Shown here in pieces: positions 33,873-42,768 of a DNA stretch of 64,000 nt; the first letter of the stretch is position 1, and every line of letters starts with the position of its first letter. A program made the translations under genes and the position numbers. The notes beneath the pieces were generated by a model. That model searched no databases. It saw only the letters and a program-made list of their open reading frames with translations, and was not told where the DNA came from. Source of the DNA: Hoeflea ulvae (GTDB taxonomy: Bacteria; Pseudomonadota; Alphaproteobacteria; Rhizobiales; Rhizobiaceae). The stretch lies in assembly GCF_026619435.1 (NCBI RefSeq), contig NZ_JAOVZQ010000001.1, forward strand, positions 4,223,501 to 4,287,500. The letters run 5' to 3'.

Positions 33873-34619
33873 ATGATCAAAGTTGAAGCCCTCTCCAAGT
33901 CCTATGGCGAAACCGTCGCGCTGCGCGATGTTTCGATCGACTTCAAACCCGGCACTGTTCATTGCGTTCTGGGTGAAAACGGCTCGGGCAAAAGCACGCT
34001 GGTCAAGATCCTCTCCGGCATTGTCACCCCCGACAGCGGGTCGATCCGGCTCGACGGACAGCCTTTGCCGCTGGGCCGCCTGCGTGACCTGCTCGATCTC
34101 GGCTTCGCCACCGTGTTTCAGGAAGTGCTGATTGCACCCGACCGGAGCGTCGCCGACAACATTATTCTTGGCCTCGACGGCCCCTTCCGCCACCGCGCCA
34201 GCAAGGCTGAACGCACAGCGCTGATCGAGAGCGTGCTCGACACGCTGGGCGCGCGCCAACTGCCGCTCGATCTGGAGGCCGGCAAATTGCCGCTTGCCGC
34301 CCAGCAAATCGTGGTGATCGCCCGCGCGCTGGCCCGCAACCCGAAAATCCTCATCCTCGACGAGGCCACCGCCGCGCTCGACCATGGTGACCGCGAAGCC
34401 GTGTTCGCGGTGATGGAGCGCATGGCCGCAGAGGGCAAACTGGTGATCTTCATTTCGCATCGCATGGAGGAAGTCATGCGCCTGTCCGACGATGTGTCGA
34501 TCCTGCGCAGCGGCATGCATGCCGGCTCGTTTTCCCGCGGCAGCTTCACCGCCGCCGATCTGCTGGCAAAAATGGCGCCACCCGCACGCGGTCTCGTCGA
34601 AAAGGCCGCCGCGCAATGA
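33873..34619 (+). CDS. ABC transporter ATPase, half 1 of a split RbsA-type protein
   Basis: 248-aa single nucleotide-binding domain corresponding to the N-terminal half of RbsA-like ATPases. Walker A GENGSGKST (34-42), Q-loop Gln near 83, Walker B ILILDEA (159-165) and switch His196 are intact, but the signature is LPLAAQQ (139-145) rather than LSGGQ. It should therefore supply the ATP-binding face of one competent site and need the partner's signature. The ATG at 33873 is chosen because earlier frame lies inside the binding-protein gene. It overlaps half 2 by 4 bp. A one-base error fusing or splitting the pair cannot be excluded, but the ATGA overlap looks natural. Confidence 0.88.
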   Translation: MIKVEALSKSYGETVALRDVSIDFKPGTVHCVLGENGSGKSTLVKILSGIVTPDSGSIRLDGQPLPLGRLRDLLDLGFATVFQEVLIAPDRSVADNIILGLDGPFRHRASKAERTALIESVLDTLGARQLPLDLEAGKLPLAAQQIVVIARALARNPKILILDEATAALDHGDREAVFAVMERMAAEGKLVIFISHRMEEVMRLSDDVSILRSGMHAGSFSRGSFTAADLLAKMAPPARGLVEKAAAQ

Positions 34620-35356
34620 ACCAGACCTCGCTCGCAACCGCTGATCTGGTGCACAGTCCCGGCGCCACACCGGTGACACTCGATTTCCCGGCCGGACAGA
34701 TCATCTGCCTGGCGGGACTCGACGGCCAAGGCCAGGAACGCTTTCTCGAAACATTGGCAGGCTGGAACAGACCGGCCTCCGGCGGCGTTTTCACGCCCGG
34801 CGCCAAGGGGGCCGAAAAGCTCCGCGGCGGCCGCCATGCCCACAGGCTCGGCGTTGCCTTCCTGCCCCGCGACCGGCGCGAGAACGGCATTTTTCCAAGC
34901 CAGTCGATCCTCGACAATTTCGCAATCAGCTCGTCTGCACGCGATTCATTCTTCGGGCTGATCAGCCAGAAGCAGCGCAACGAACGCTTCGCCCACTACC
35001 AGCAACTGCTCGGCATCGTCGCCGACAATCCGCGCAATCCGATCACCTCGCTGTCGGGCGGCAACCAGCAAAAGGTACTCGTGGCCCGGCTTCTGGCCAG
35101 TGAGCCGCGGGTGCTGCTGCTCAATGATCCGACCCGCGGCGTCGATGTGGCAACCCGAACCATGCTCTACCAGCTGTTTCGCGACCTCGCCGCCAAGGGC
35201 ATGACCCTGGTGATCGTCTCCACCGAGATCGAGGAAGCCATCAACCTGGCTGACCGGGTCATCGTCTTCCGCGATCAGGATATTTCGGTGGAACTGTCGG
35301 GCAATGACAAGACCAATGCGCGCGTTCTTGCGGGCATGTTCGGAGAGGCCGCATGA
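34616..35356 (+). CDS. ABC transporter ATPase, half 2 of a split RbsA-type protein
   Basis: 246-aa domain corresponding to the C-terminal half of RbsA. It keeps a canonical signature, LSGGNQQ (146-152), but Walker A is degenerate (GLDGQGQER at 34-42, no Lys/Thr) and Walker B reads LLLNDPTRG, with Asn for the Mg-coordinating Asp and Asp for the catalytic Glu. It is thus a non-hydrolysing partner that completes half 1's site. It starts inside the last codons of half 1 and ends 4 bp into the first permease gene (ATGA overlaps on both sides), which points to tight stoichiometry. Confidence 0.88.
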   Translation: MNQTSLATADLVHSPGATPVTLDFPAGQIICLAGLDGQGQERFLETLAGWNRPASGGVFTPGAKGAEKLRGGRHAHRLGVAFLPRDRRENGIFPSQSILDNFAISSSARDSFFGLISQKQRNERFAHYQQLLGIVADNPRNPITSLSGGNQQKVLVARLLASEPRVLLLNDPTRGVDVATRTMLYQLFRDLAAKGMTLVIVSTEIEEAINLADRVIVFRDQDISVELSGNDKTNARVLAGMFGEAA

Positions 35357-36354
35357 CCGCATCGACCAACAGCTTGCCGCAAGAGAATGCAACAGGTCAT
35401 AGCCGGATGCTGTCCCTGCGCAGCCTGCTCGCCCGCATCGGCTTTGGCGGCACCATTCTCATCGTCCTGCTGATCCTCAATATCTGGTTCAACCCGCAAC
35501 GCTTCATGCCGTCGGCCTGGGGCACGGTGATTGGGCTGGCGGCACCGCTGATCGGCGCGGCCCTCGCCTCAAGCCCCTCGATCCTGTCGGGCCGCGGCGG
35601 GCTCGACATTTCCATCGGACCGCTGATGGGCTTCATCAATGTCATCATCGTGGTCTTTGTCATGGGCCAGGCGGGGCTGACCGGACCGGTGCCGGTTATC
35701 GCCGCCAGTGTCACCATTGGTGCTGCCTTCGGGGCCTTCAACGGCTTTCTCGTCACCATCATGCGCATCCAGCCCATCGTTGCCACATTGGGCACCTTCC
35801 TTATCCTTGGCGGCCTGACCACGACCCTCGTTCCTTCCCCCAGCGGCACCATCCCCGACTGGCTCAGAACGCTCTCGGGCGGCTGGTCGGTGCTGCCGCT
35901 CGCCGGCATCGGCCTCATCTGGTTCGGCCTGACGCGAATACCCTATATCGCGCTGCTGATGGCCTGCGGCAGCGACGATCGCGCAGCCTACACCGCCGGC
36001 GTCAATGTCACGCTGGTGCGGTTTCTCGCCTATGTGCTCGGCGGCGTCTTTGCCGGTTTTGCCGCCCTGTCGCTGACCGCCCTGATCGGCTCGGCAGACC
36101 CCAATATCGGTGCCAATTACACCCTGCTGGCAATTTCGGCGGTGGCGCTTGGCGGCATCAGCCTGGCCGGGGGGCGCGGCGGACCGCTTCACGCCGTCAC
36201 CGGGGCCGCGGCGATCTTCCTGCTGCAGAGCCTGCTGGTCTATTTCAACGTCTCCACCTTCATCCTGCAGATGGCCTACGGCACCATTCTGGTGATCGCC
36301 GTATCGGCCACGCAGATCGAACAGTGGCTGTTTCCCAAAGGAGACCGGTCATGA
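35353..36354 (+). CDS. Sugar ABC transporter permease (RbsC family) 1
   Basis: 333-aa inner-membrane permease with about ten hydrophobic segments; GGLDISIGPLMGFINVI is the RbsC-type conserved loop, and GGISLAGGRGGPLHAVTGAAAIFLLQ the C-terminal counterpart. The N-terminus has a polar 35-residue extension before the first membrane helix. It pairs with the next permease and the split ATPase. Start and stop overlap the neighbours by 4 bp each. Confidence 0.9.
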   Translation: MTASTNSLPQENATGHSRMLSLRSLLARIGFGGTILIVLLILNIWFNPQRFMPSAWGTVIGLAAPLIGAALASSPSILSGRGGLDISIGPLMGFINVIIVVFVMGQAGLTGPVPVIAASVTIGAAFGAFNGFLVTIMRIQPIVATLGTFLILGGLTTTLVPSPSGTIPDWLRTLSGGWSVLPLAGIGLIWFGLTRIPYIALLMACGSDDRAAYTAGVNVTLVRFLAYVLGGVFAGFAALSLTALIGSADPNIGANYTLLAISAVALGGISLAGGRGGPLHAVTGAAAIFLLQSLLVYFNVSTFILQMAYGTILVIAVSATQIEQWLFPKGDRS

Positions 36355-37319
36355 TGCAGGCTGTCACGACCGCATTCAAACGCAACCGGCTCTACGGCGC
36401 GCTGCTGATGGTGGTGATCCTCCATCTCACCGGCATCGCCCTGATCGACGGTTACGGATCGATCTTCACCCTACGATCCATGCTGGTGCTCAGTGCGCTG
36501 CTCGCCGTCGCCTCCGTCGGCCAGACGCTGGTCATCATCCTTGGCGGCATCGACCTTTCGATCCCCTTTGTTGTCGGCGTCGCCAATGTCGTCGCCGCCC
36601 AGCTCTACGGCGACGGCATGGATTTCGCGCTGGTCTTCGTCATCGTCTCGCTGCTGGCAATGGGCATCGGCGCGCTGAACGGGCTGATTTCCGCCGGCCT
36701 CGGCGTTCATCCGCTGATTGTCACGCTTGGCGTCGGCACCGTCGCGCTGGGCGCCGTGCAGGAGTGGACCGGCGGCTTCCCCTCGGGCAGCGCGCCGCAA
36801 TTCATCTCCGACTTCGTCTCCATCGGCGGCACACTTGGCCCGCTGCCGTTTCCCGGACTGGTTCCCGCCGTGTTCGTGCTGATTGCGCTGGTGGTGCTGG
36901 TGCTCAGGCGCACCACATTCGGCCGCCAGCTCTATGCGCTGGGCAGCAATCCGAGTGCGGCGCGCTACGCGCTGATCCGCCCGGTCTTCACCTGGACGGT
37001 GACCTTTGCCATCAGCGGCTTCTTTGCGGCCCTCGCCGGCATCCTGCTGCTCGGCTTTTCCGGCTCGGCCTATGCCGGTGTCGGCGAGCCCTATCTGTTC
37101 CAGACCATCGCCGCCGTGGTGATTGGCGGCACCGCGCTGGTTGGCGGCAGCGGCTCCTATGTCGGCACGGCCATCGGCGCGGCAGTGCTGATCGAGGTCA
37201 ACACATTGCTGATCGGCCTGGGCTTCAACCCGTCCGCCGTGCAGGCGGGCCTCGGACTTGGCATTCTGGTCCTGGTCAGCCTTTATGGCCGGGAACGCAC
37301 AGTGGCACAGGATATTTGA
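36351..37319 (+). CDS. Sugar ABC transporter permease (RbsC family) 2
   Basis: 322-aa permease, second of the pair, with the conserved GGIDLSIPFVVGVANVV loop and GTALVGGSGSYVGTAIGAAVLIEVNT region. Two ATG codons in a row open the gene at 36351, overlapping the previous stop; an earlier in-frame ATG at 36324 lies inside the upstream gene. It completes the transporter operon and is followed 2 bp later by the lactonase-like gene, so transport and first catabolic step are probably cotranscribed. Confidence 0.9.
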   Translation: MMQAVTTAFKRNRLYGALLMVVILHLTGIALIDGYGSIFTLRSMLVLSALLAVASVGQTLVIILGGIDLSIPFVVGVANVVAAQLYGDGMDFALVFVIVSLLAMGIGALNGLISAGLGVHPLIVTLGVGTVALGAVQEWTGGFPSGSAPQFISDFVSIGGTLGPLPFPGLVPAVFVLIALVVLVLRRTTFGRQLYALGSNPSAARYALIRPVFTWTVTFAISGFFAALAGILLLGFSGSAYAGVGEPYLFQTIAAVVIGGTALVGGSGSYVGTAIGAAVLIEVNTLLIGLGFNPSAVQAGLGLGILVLVSLYGRERTVAQDI

Positions 37320-37321
37320 CC

Positions 37322-38431
37322 ATGACCATCACCGATCTTTTCGTCAGCGGCTGCAATCATCCCACCGGCTATTTCGCCACGTCGGATTCACCGGGGATCT
37401 CGATCTTCCGGATTGATCCGGAGCATGGATCAGCCGACCTGCTGTCGCGGTTCGCAGAGATCGAGAACCCCACCTTCGTGATTGCCAGTTCGTCCGGAGA
37501 CCGGCTTTACGCAAGCTGCGAAATGCCCCTGTGGCCCGAAGGGGCGGTCACCGGTTTCGCGCTGTCGCCGGACCGCCGGACCATCACGCAGCTCAAGCGC
37601 CAGTCCTCGGCCGGCTCCATCACCGCCCATCTCAGTCTCGACCGGACCGGCCGCTTCGTTCTGGTCACCAATCATGGCTGGGACGAGGATCTCGGCGGCC
37701 GCGACCAGGCGCTGGCAATTGTCGCCGTCGATGCTGAAACCGGCGTCGGCGAGATTGCGGCCAGCGCCCGCCAGACCGGCACCGGCCCGCAATTGCCGCG
37801 CCAGGGCCGTTCGCATCCCCATGCGGCGCTGACAACGGCCGACAACCGGCATGTCATCGTCTCTGACCTGGGCGCCGACGCGCTGATGGTCTATCGCTTT
37901 GACGATCAAGACGGCATGATTGCCCTGGCGCACACCATTGCGCTCGAGCCCCGCACCGGCCCGCGCCACCTCGCATTCTCGCATGGCGGCGCCTTTGTTC
38001 ATGTCTGTGGCGAACTGGATTCCTCGGTCACCAGCCTGAAGGTGGATCTCGAGACCGGCATGCTGGAGATCATCGGCCGATGCAGCACCATCCCCGCGGA
38101 CTGTTCGCTCCTCAACCACACCTCGGAAATCGCCCTCGCCCCGTCAGGCCAGCATCTTTATGTCGCCAATCGCGGCCATGATTCGATCAGCCGGATCGCC
38201 ATCGATGCCAAGACAGGCATGCCGCGGCTGATCGAAAACGTGGCCAGCGGCGGCAAGACGCCACGGCACTTTGCCTGTTCGCCCGACGGCGAGGTCATGG
38301 CGATCGCCAATCAGGACAGCGACCGGGTCAGTTTCCTTGCCATCAGCCGGGACGACGCGCTGCAGCCGCTGGATTTCCACCTCGACATCGGCACGCCGAC
38401 CTGTGTCGGCTTCCTGCCCGCGAAATCATGA
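37322..38431 (+). CDS. Beta-propeller lactonase family protein (6-phosphogluconolactonase/carboxymuconate cyclase type)
   Basis: 369-aa seven-bladed propeller (Pfam lactonase, YbhE-like). Blade-repeat patterns such as HLSLDRTGRFVLVTNHG, HPHAALTTADNRHVIVSDLGADALMVYRF, GPRHLAFSHGGAFVHVCGE and SEIALAPSGQHLYVANRGHDSISRI recur. No signal peptide, so cytosolic. Family members hydrolyse sugar lactones; here the likely substrate is the lactone formed after oxidation of the sugar imported by the genes upstream. Spacing of 2 bp from the permease gene supports a single operon. Some family members have no known activity, so lactonase function is an inference. Confidence 0.85.
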   Translation: MTITDLFVSGCNHPTGYFATSDSPGISIFRIDPEHGSADLLSRFAEIENPTFVIASSSGDRLYASCEMPLWPEGAVTGFALSPDRRTITQLKRQSSAGSITAHLSLDRTGRFVLVTNHGWDEDLGGRDQALAIVAVDAETGVGEIAASARQTGTGPQLPRQGRSHPHAALTTADNRHVIVSDLGADALMVYRFDDQDGMIALAHTIALEPRTGPRHLAFSHGGAFVHVCGELDSSVTSLKVDLETGMLEIIGRCSTIPADCSLLNHTSEIALAPSGQHLYVANRGHDSISRIAIDAKTGMPRLIENVASGGKTPRHFACSPDGEVMAIANQDSDRVSFLAISRDDALQPLDFHLDIGTPTCVGFLPAKS

Positions 38432-38532
38432 CATGAGCAGCGTTCCCCTCCCTGTCGGCCGAGATCCGCCAATTTGCAAAGCCACCCGATTTCGGGCAAA
38501 GCGATGGCTGGGTTTGACCGGACGAGGATCGC

Positions 38533-39333
38533 ATGAACGACACACCGGAATCAGATGACGTGAAGAGCGGCAAATACACCGCACCCGCTCTGTCCAAGGG
38601 GCTCGACATTCTGGAGCTGCTGGCCTCCGATGCCGACGGCATGCGCAAGAGCGATATCGCCAAGGCGCTGGACCGCTCGATCAGCGAGATCTTCCGCATG
38701 CTGGCGGTGCTGACCGAGCGGGGTTATGTCTCCTTCGAGCCGTCGACGGAACGCTATGCCCTGACCACCAAGCTGTTCGAGATCGCCCACCGGCATCCGC
38801 CGATCCGGCGCCTGTCCTCGGTCGCCATCGAAACCATGCGCAAGCTGGCGCTTGAGGTGAACCAGTCGATCCATCTGGCGATCCAGCATGGCGACGACAT
38901 CCTGATTATCGCCCAGGTTGACGCGCCCGGAAACAATGTCACCAGCGTGCGGCTCGGCGCGCGCGTGCCGATGCTGCAGACCGCGTCGGGCGCGGTTCTG
39001 TTTGGCGCGCTGAGCCAGAGCGAGAGCAAGAAATTCCTGCAGCGCGCCAAGAATGGCGAGCCGGACATCCTCCAGTCCTTCCTCGAAAATGTCCGGACCT
39101 TCGAGGAGCGCGGCTATTGCGAAAGCCGCTCGGCGGTGATCGAGGGGGTTTTCAACATCTCGGTCCCCTTGCGGGACTATTCCGGCGCCATCATCGCCGC
39201 GCTGACCATCCCCTTCATCACCCGCCTGCGGACGCCCCATTTCGTGTCGCGCGAAGAGACCCGCGCAAGGCTGGTGGAAGCCGGCCAGGAAGTCACCGCT
39301 TTGCTGGGTGGCAATGCCTTTACCGGGGCCTGA
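38533..39333 (+). CDS. IclR-family transcriptional regulator
   Basis: 266-aa regulator with an N-terminal winged helix (LSKGLDILELLASDADGMRK, then SDIAKALDRSISEIFRMLAVL) and a C-terminal GAF-like effector domain. IclR proteins often control aromatic or sugar-acid catabolism. Located between the lactonase and the SBP-like/CoA-transferase pair, it may regulate both sides. An AT-rich element downstream (39346-39362) resembles one upstream of the transporter gene at 52240 and could be its site. The ATG at 38533 follows a purine-rich GGACGAGGA. Confidence 0.9.
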   Translation: MNDTPESDDVKSGKYTAPALSKGLDILELLASDADGMRKSDIAKALDRSISEIFRMLAVLTERGYVSFEPSTERYALTTKLFEIAHRHPPIRRLSSVAIETMRKLALEVNQSIHLAIQHGDDILIIAQVDAPGNNVTSVRLGARVPMLQTASGAVLFGALSQSESKKFLQRAKNGEPDILQSFLENVRTFEERGYCESRSAVIEGVFNISVPLRDYSGAIIAALTIPFITRLRTPHFVSREETRARLVEAGQEVTALLGGNAFTGA

Positions 39334-39345
39334 CCGACAAACAAT

Positions 39346-39368
39346 ATATAAAATCTACTTTCGCAGAT
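39346..39368. promoter_or_regulatory. AT-rich element upstream of the SBP-like/CoA-transferase pair
   Basis: ATATAAAATCTACTTTC (39346-39362), followed by GCAGAT, resembles ATATAAACGTAAGTTTC plus AGAT at 52311-52330 (12 of the first 17 positions match). It lies 44-66 bp upstream of the ATG at 39412. A shared regulator site is inferred. Confidence 0.35.
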
Positions 39369-39411
39369 GAAATATTTCGGCTAGGTTGGCTTCGGTTCTG
39401 TGGAGGTCCGA

Positions 39412-40560
39412 ATGGCTGATTTGGTAGTGTTGAAGGGGATGACCTGGTCGGACCCGCGCGGGTATGATCCGGTGGTGGCGGCAGCCCGTGAATTCGGCAA
39501 ATTGCATCCCGGCGTGTCCATCGAATGGGACAAACGCTCGCTGCAGGGCTTTGAGACCACGCCGGTCGAGGAGCTTGCCGCGCAATATGATCTGATGGTT
39601 ATCGACCATCCCCATGTCGGCTCGGTGGCGGACCGCGGCTGCCTGCTGCCGCTCGAAACCCATGCAAGCGAAAATGCCCTCGCGGAACTGGCCAACCAGT
39701 CGGTGGGGCGCAGCTTTCAGAGCTATTTCCTGCACGGGCATCAATGGGCCCTGCCGATCGATGCGGCCACCCAGGTGCAGGCGCACCGGGCCGACCTGTC
39801 GCCGCGCGTGAATAGCTGGGCCGAGGTGATCCGCAAGGCCGAGCACGGCCATGTCATCTGGCCCTTGCGCTCGCCGCATGTGCTGATGAATTTCTACACG
39901 CTCACCGCCAATATCGGCCGCCCCTGCGCCACCAGCTTCGGCGATCTAATCGACCCGGAAACCGGCCGTCACGCGCTCGAGCAACTCCGCGCCGTCTCGC
40001 GCCACATGGACGAAGCTTTTTACAAGATGGACCCGATCGCCGTGCTCGACGAGCTGTCCTCTTCGGACCGCTACCACCTGGCGCCGCTGGTCTATCTCTA
40101 CAAGGGCTACGCCAATGAGGGCTACCGCAAGCACCGGATCCATTTCACCGACATGCCGGTGCTTGGCCGCAACGGACCGCTGGGCTCGGCGCTCGGCGGC
40201 ACCGGCATGGCGATCTCGGCTAAAACCGTACACCCGGAATTGTGCACCGAATTCGCCCTCTGGGTGGCCGGTGCCGCGTGTCAGCGCGGGTTGTATGTCG
40301 AGGCCAATGGCCAGCCGGGCAATGCGCTCGCCTGGAGTGATCCCGCCGTCAACGCCGCAACGCTGGACGCCTATTTCAACACCCGGCTGACCCATGAAAC
40401 CGCCTGGCTGCGGCCGCGCCATGACGGCTACATGCAATTTCAGGAAGAAGGCTCCGAAATTGTCGCCGAAGCGCTGCGCGGCCGGATTGAGCCGGATCGG
40501 GCTGTTGCCCAGCTGAACGAACGGTTTCGCGCCAGCTTCGCCAATGGAGACCAGTCATGA
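39412..40560 (+). CDS. Solute-binding-protein-like protein without signal peptide
   Basis: 382-aa protein with the look of a family-1 extracellular solute-binding protein (start LVVLKGMTWSDPRGYDPVVAAAREF; LGGTGMAISAKT and CTEFALWVAGAACQRG late). It has no signal peptide, lipobox or hydrophobic N-terminus. An in-frame TAG at 39382 and the ribosome site TGGAGG just before ATG 39412 rule out a longer secreted form. No permease or ATPase is adjacent; instead its stop overlaps the CaiB CoA-transferase start (ATGA). It probably works in the cytosol, perhaps binding the substrate or product of the CoA-transferase. I do not know an experimentally characterised homologue. Confidence 0.8.
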   Translation: MADLVVLKGMTWSDPRGYDPVVAAAREFGKLHPGVSIEWDKRSLQGFETTPVEELAAQYDLMVIDHPHVGSVADRGCLLPLETHASENALAELANQSVGRSFQSYFLHGHQWALPIDAATQVQAHRADLSPRVNSWAEVIRKAEHGHVIWPLRSPHVLMNFYTLTANIGRPCATSFGDLIDPETGRHALEQLRAVSRHMDEAFYKMDPIAVLDELSSSDRYHLAPLVYLYKGYANEGYRKHRIHFTDMPVLGRNGPLGSALGGTGMAISAKTVHPELCTEFALWVAGAACQRGLYVEANGQPGNALAWSDPAVNAATLDAYFNTRLTHETAWLRPRHDGYMQFQEEGSEIVAEALRGRIEPDRAVAQLNERFRASFANGDQS

Positions 40561-41696
40561 CCATGTCGGATCTGCCGCTCGAAGGCGTGCGCGTCCTCGA
40601 TTTCAGCCAGTTTCTCGCCGGGCCTTACGCCTCGCTGCGGCTGGCCGATCTGGGCGCCGATGTGGTCAAGGTGGAGCGCGCCGGCAAGGGCGACCTGTCG
40701 CGTTATCTCTATGTCTCGAATGTCTCCGTCGAGGGCGAAAGCACCATTTTCCACGCCATCAACCGCGGCAAGCGCTCGCTCGAAATCAACCTCAAGGCCG
40801 ATACCGACCGGGCCCGGCTGCAGGATCTCGTCGCCGGCGCGGACATCGTCATCCAGAATTTCCGACCCGGCGTCATCGAAAGGCTGGGTTTCGGCTATGA
40901 GGCGGTCAAAGCGCTCAACCCGAAAATCATCTATGGCTCGATCAGCGGCTACGGCGCGGACACCGCCTGGAATGCCCTGCCCGGCCAGGACCTGCTCACC
41001 CAGGCCCGCTCCGGCGTGATGTGGCTCAGCGGCGGCGCCGATGACGGCCCGGTCGCCATAGGCCTGCCGGTGGCCGACATGCTCGCGGGCGCGGCACTGG
41101 CACAAGGTCTGCTGGCGCTGCTGTTTCGCCGCGAACGCACCGGCAAGGGCGGGCTGGTCGAAACCAGCCTGCTGGAAGCCATCACCGATCTGCAGTTCGA
41201 ACTGCTGACCACCCATCTCAACGACGGCGGCCGCCTGCCCGAGCGGCAACGCGAGAACCCCGCCCATGCCTATCTGGCGGCGCCCTATGGCGTCTATCGC
41301 ACCGCCGACGGCCACATTGCGCTGGGCATGAATGATCTTGGCGAGCTGTGGACCCATTTCGGCGTAGAGACGCCGCTTGCCGGGCTCGATGCATTTCGCG
41401 ACCGGGATGCCGTGTCCGCAGCCCTCGGCACGGCGCTGGCCCGACACCCGACCGGGCACTGGATGGACATTGCCATGGCGCAGGATTTCTGGGCCGCACC
41501 GGTGCTGAGCTGGGACGAGACGCTGGCCTCCGGCGTGCTGCAGCAACTCGACATGCTGCAATCGGTGGCGCTCAAGGACGGCCCGTTGCACACAACCGCC
41601 ATTCCGATGCGGATTGACGGCGCCAGGCCAAAATCGGAACTGGCGGCGCCCCGGCTGGGCACCGCCAATGCATTGCTGAAAAGCGGCTGGAGCTGA
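40557..41696 (+). CDS. CaiB/BaiF (class III) CoA-transferase, copy 1
   Basis: 379-aa class III CoA-transferase, which moves CoA between carboxylic acids via an aspartyl-CoA anhydride. The N-terminal LEGVRVLDFSQFLAGPYASLRLADLGADVVKVE signature, NFRPGVIERLG and GQDLLTQARSG are seen; the candidate nucleophile is Asp174 (PVADMLAG). It is translationally coupled to the SBP-like gene and close to sugar-acid enzymes. A divergent paralogue lies at 53059-54210. Acid and CoA donor are unknown; the context suggests a sugar-derived hydroxyacid. A hairpin follows the stop, before the convergent FAH gene. Confidence 0.92.
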   Translation: MTMSDLPLEGVRVLDFSQFLAGPYASLRLADLGADVVKVERAGKGDLSRYLYVSNVSVEGESTIFHAINRGKRSLEINLKADTDRARLQDLVAGADIVIQNFRPGVIERLGFGYEAVKALNPKIIYGSISGYGADTAWNALPGQDLLTQARSGVMWLSGGADDGPVAIGLPVADMLAGAALAQGLLALLFRRERTGKGGLVETSLLEAITDLQFELLTTHLNDGGRLPERQRENPAHAYLAAPYGVYRTADGHIALGMNDLGELWTHFGVETPLAGLDAFRDRDAVSAALGTALARHPTGHWMDIAMAQDFWAAPVLSWDETLASGVLQQLDMLQSVALKDGPLHTTAIPMRIDGARPKSELAAPRLGTANALLKSGWS

Positions 41697-41703
41697 AGAT
41701 GCC

Positions 41704-41724
41704 GGCGCGCTGTTCAAGCGCGCC
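41704..41724. terminator. Hairpin between convergent CoA-transferase and FAH genes
   Basis: GGCGCGCT-GTTCA-AGCGCGCC, a perfect 8-bp stem 7 bp after the CoA-transferase stop, 24 bp before the FAH stop on the other strand. No U-tract on either side; possibly a bidirectional structure. Confidence 0.45.
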
Positions 41725-41748
41725 GCGTCCCCAAAACCCCGAATCCGG

Positions 41749-42588
41749 TCAGATGTCTGCGACCACGTCCTGACGCTGCGCGCCAAGACCTTCGATGCCA
41801 AGTTCGACAACATCGCCGGCCTTGAGAAACTGCGGCGGCTTCATGCCGAGGCCGACGCCGGGAGGCGTCCCGGTGGAGATGATGTCGCCCGGATGCAGGG
41901 TGAAGAACTGGCTCAGATAGCTGATCAGATGGGCGACGCCATAGACCATGGTTTTGGACGAGCCGTCCTGCATGCGCTTGCCGTTGACATCCAGCCACAT
42001 GCCGAGGGCTTGCGGATCGGCGACCTCGTCCGGGGTGACCAGCCAGGGGCCGGTCTGGCCGAAATTGTCGCAGGACTTGCCCTTGGTCCACTGCCCGGCG
42101 CGTTCAGCCTGAAAGGCCCGCTCGGAGACGTCGTTGATGACGCAATAGCCGGCAACATGGTTGAGCGCATCGGCTTCCGAGACATATTTCGCCGGCTTGC
42201 CGATGACCACGCCGAGTTCGACCTCCCAGTCGGTCTTTTCCGAGCCGCGCGGCACGATGATCGGATCATTTGGACCGCAAATGGCGCTGTTGGCCTTCAT
42301 GAAGATGATCGGCTCCGGCGGCACCTGCGCACCGGTTTCGGCAGCGTGGTCGGAATAGTTCAGGCCGATGCAGACGAACTTGCTGGTTCCGGCAACGCAA
42401 GGGCCCAGGCGCGGAGAGCCCGAGACCAGCGGCAGGCTTTCGATATCGACCGACTTGAGCGCATCAAGATCGGTCAGGACCGCGCCCGACAGGTCCGAAA
42501 CCTTGCCGGAAAGATCCCGGATATTGCCGTTTGTGTCCAGAACACCGGGCTTTTCCTGACCCGCTTCACCAAAACGCACGAATTTCAT
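41749..42588 (-). CDS. Fumarylacetoacetate hydrolase family protein, probable 2,4-diketo-3-deoxy sugar acid hydrolase
   Basis: 279-aa FAH-fold metal-dependent enzyme. Metal ligands are Glu122 and Glu124 (DWEVELGVVIG) and Asp153 (INDVSERAFQ); GTPPGVG lies near the end. In non-phosphorylative L-fucose and L-rhamnose pathways a close relative cleaves 2,4-diketo-3-deoxy-L-fuconate/rhamnonate to pyruvate and lactate. The nearby 2-keto-3-deoxyfuconate-dehydrogenase-like SDR and mutarotase support that reading; ureidoglycolate lyase and other FAH activities remain possible. ATG 42588 follows GGAG; the longer frame to 42705 is unlikely. It is probably transcribed from its own promoter, since a terminator follows the SDR gene upstream. 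Confidence 0.88.
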   Translation of the reverse strand: MKFVRFGEAGQEKPGVLDTNGNIRDLSGKVSDLSGAVLTDLDALKSVDIESLPLVSGSPRLGPCVAGTSKFVCIGLNYSDHAAETGAQVPPEPIIFMKANSAICGPNDPIIVPRGSEKTDWEVELGVVIGKPAKYVSEADALNHVAGYCVINDVSERAFQAERAGQWTKGKSCDNFGQTGPWLVTPDEVADPQALGMWLDVNGKRMQDGSSKTMVYGVAHLISYLSQFFTLHPGDIISTGTPPGVGLGMKPPQFLKAGDVVELGIEGLGAQRQDVVADI

Positions 42589-42747
42589 ACCATTCTCCTG
42601 TTTAAACACGGACCCTGCTGACGCTTCTGACAGCAGCTCCTCCATGATGACGTTGCCCGCGTTTGCAAGCATGGTCCGAACGCCGGCCCTGCGAGCAAAA
42701 TACACATTCTGTGACTTATTGCAGGTCCGGAAATCAACCTTGACCTG

Positions 42748-42768
42748 TAAAAATCCGATACCGGATTG
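42748..42768 (-). terminator. Short terminator after the SDR gene
   Basis: On the minus strand AATCCG-GTAT-CGGATT followed by TTT lies directly after the SDR stop. The stem is only 6 bp, so termination may be partial. Confidence 0.5.
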
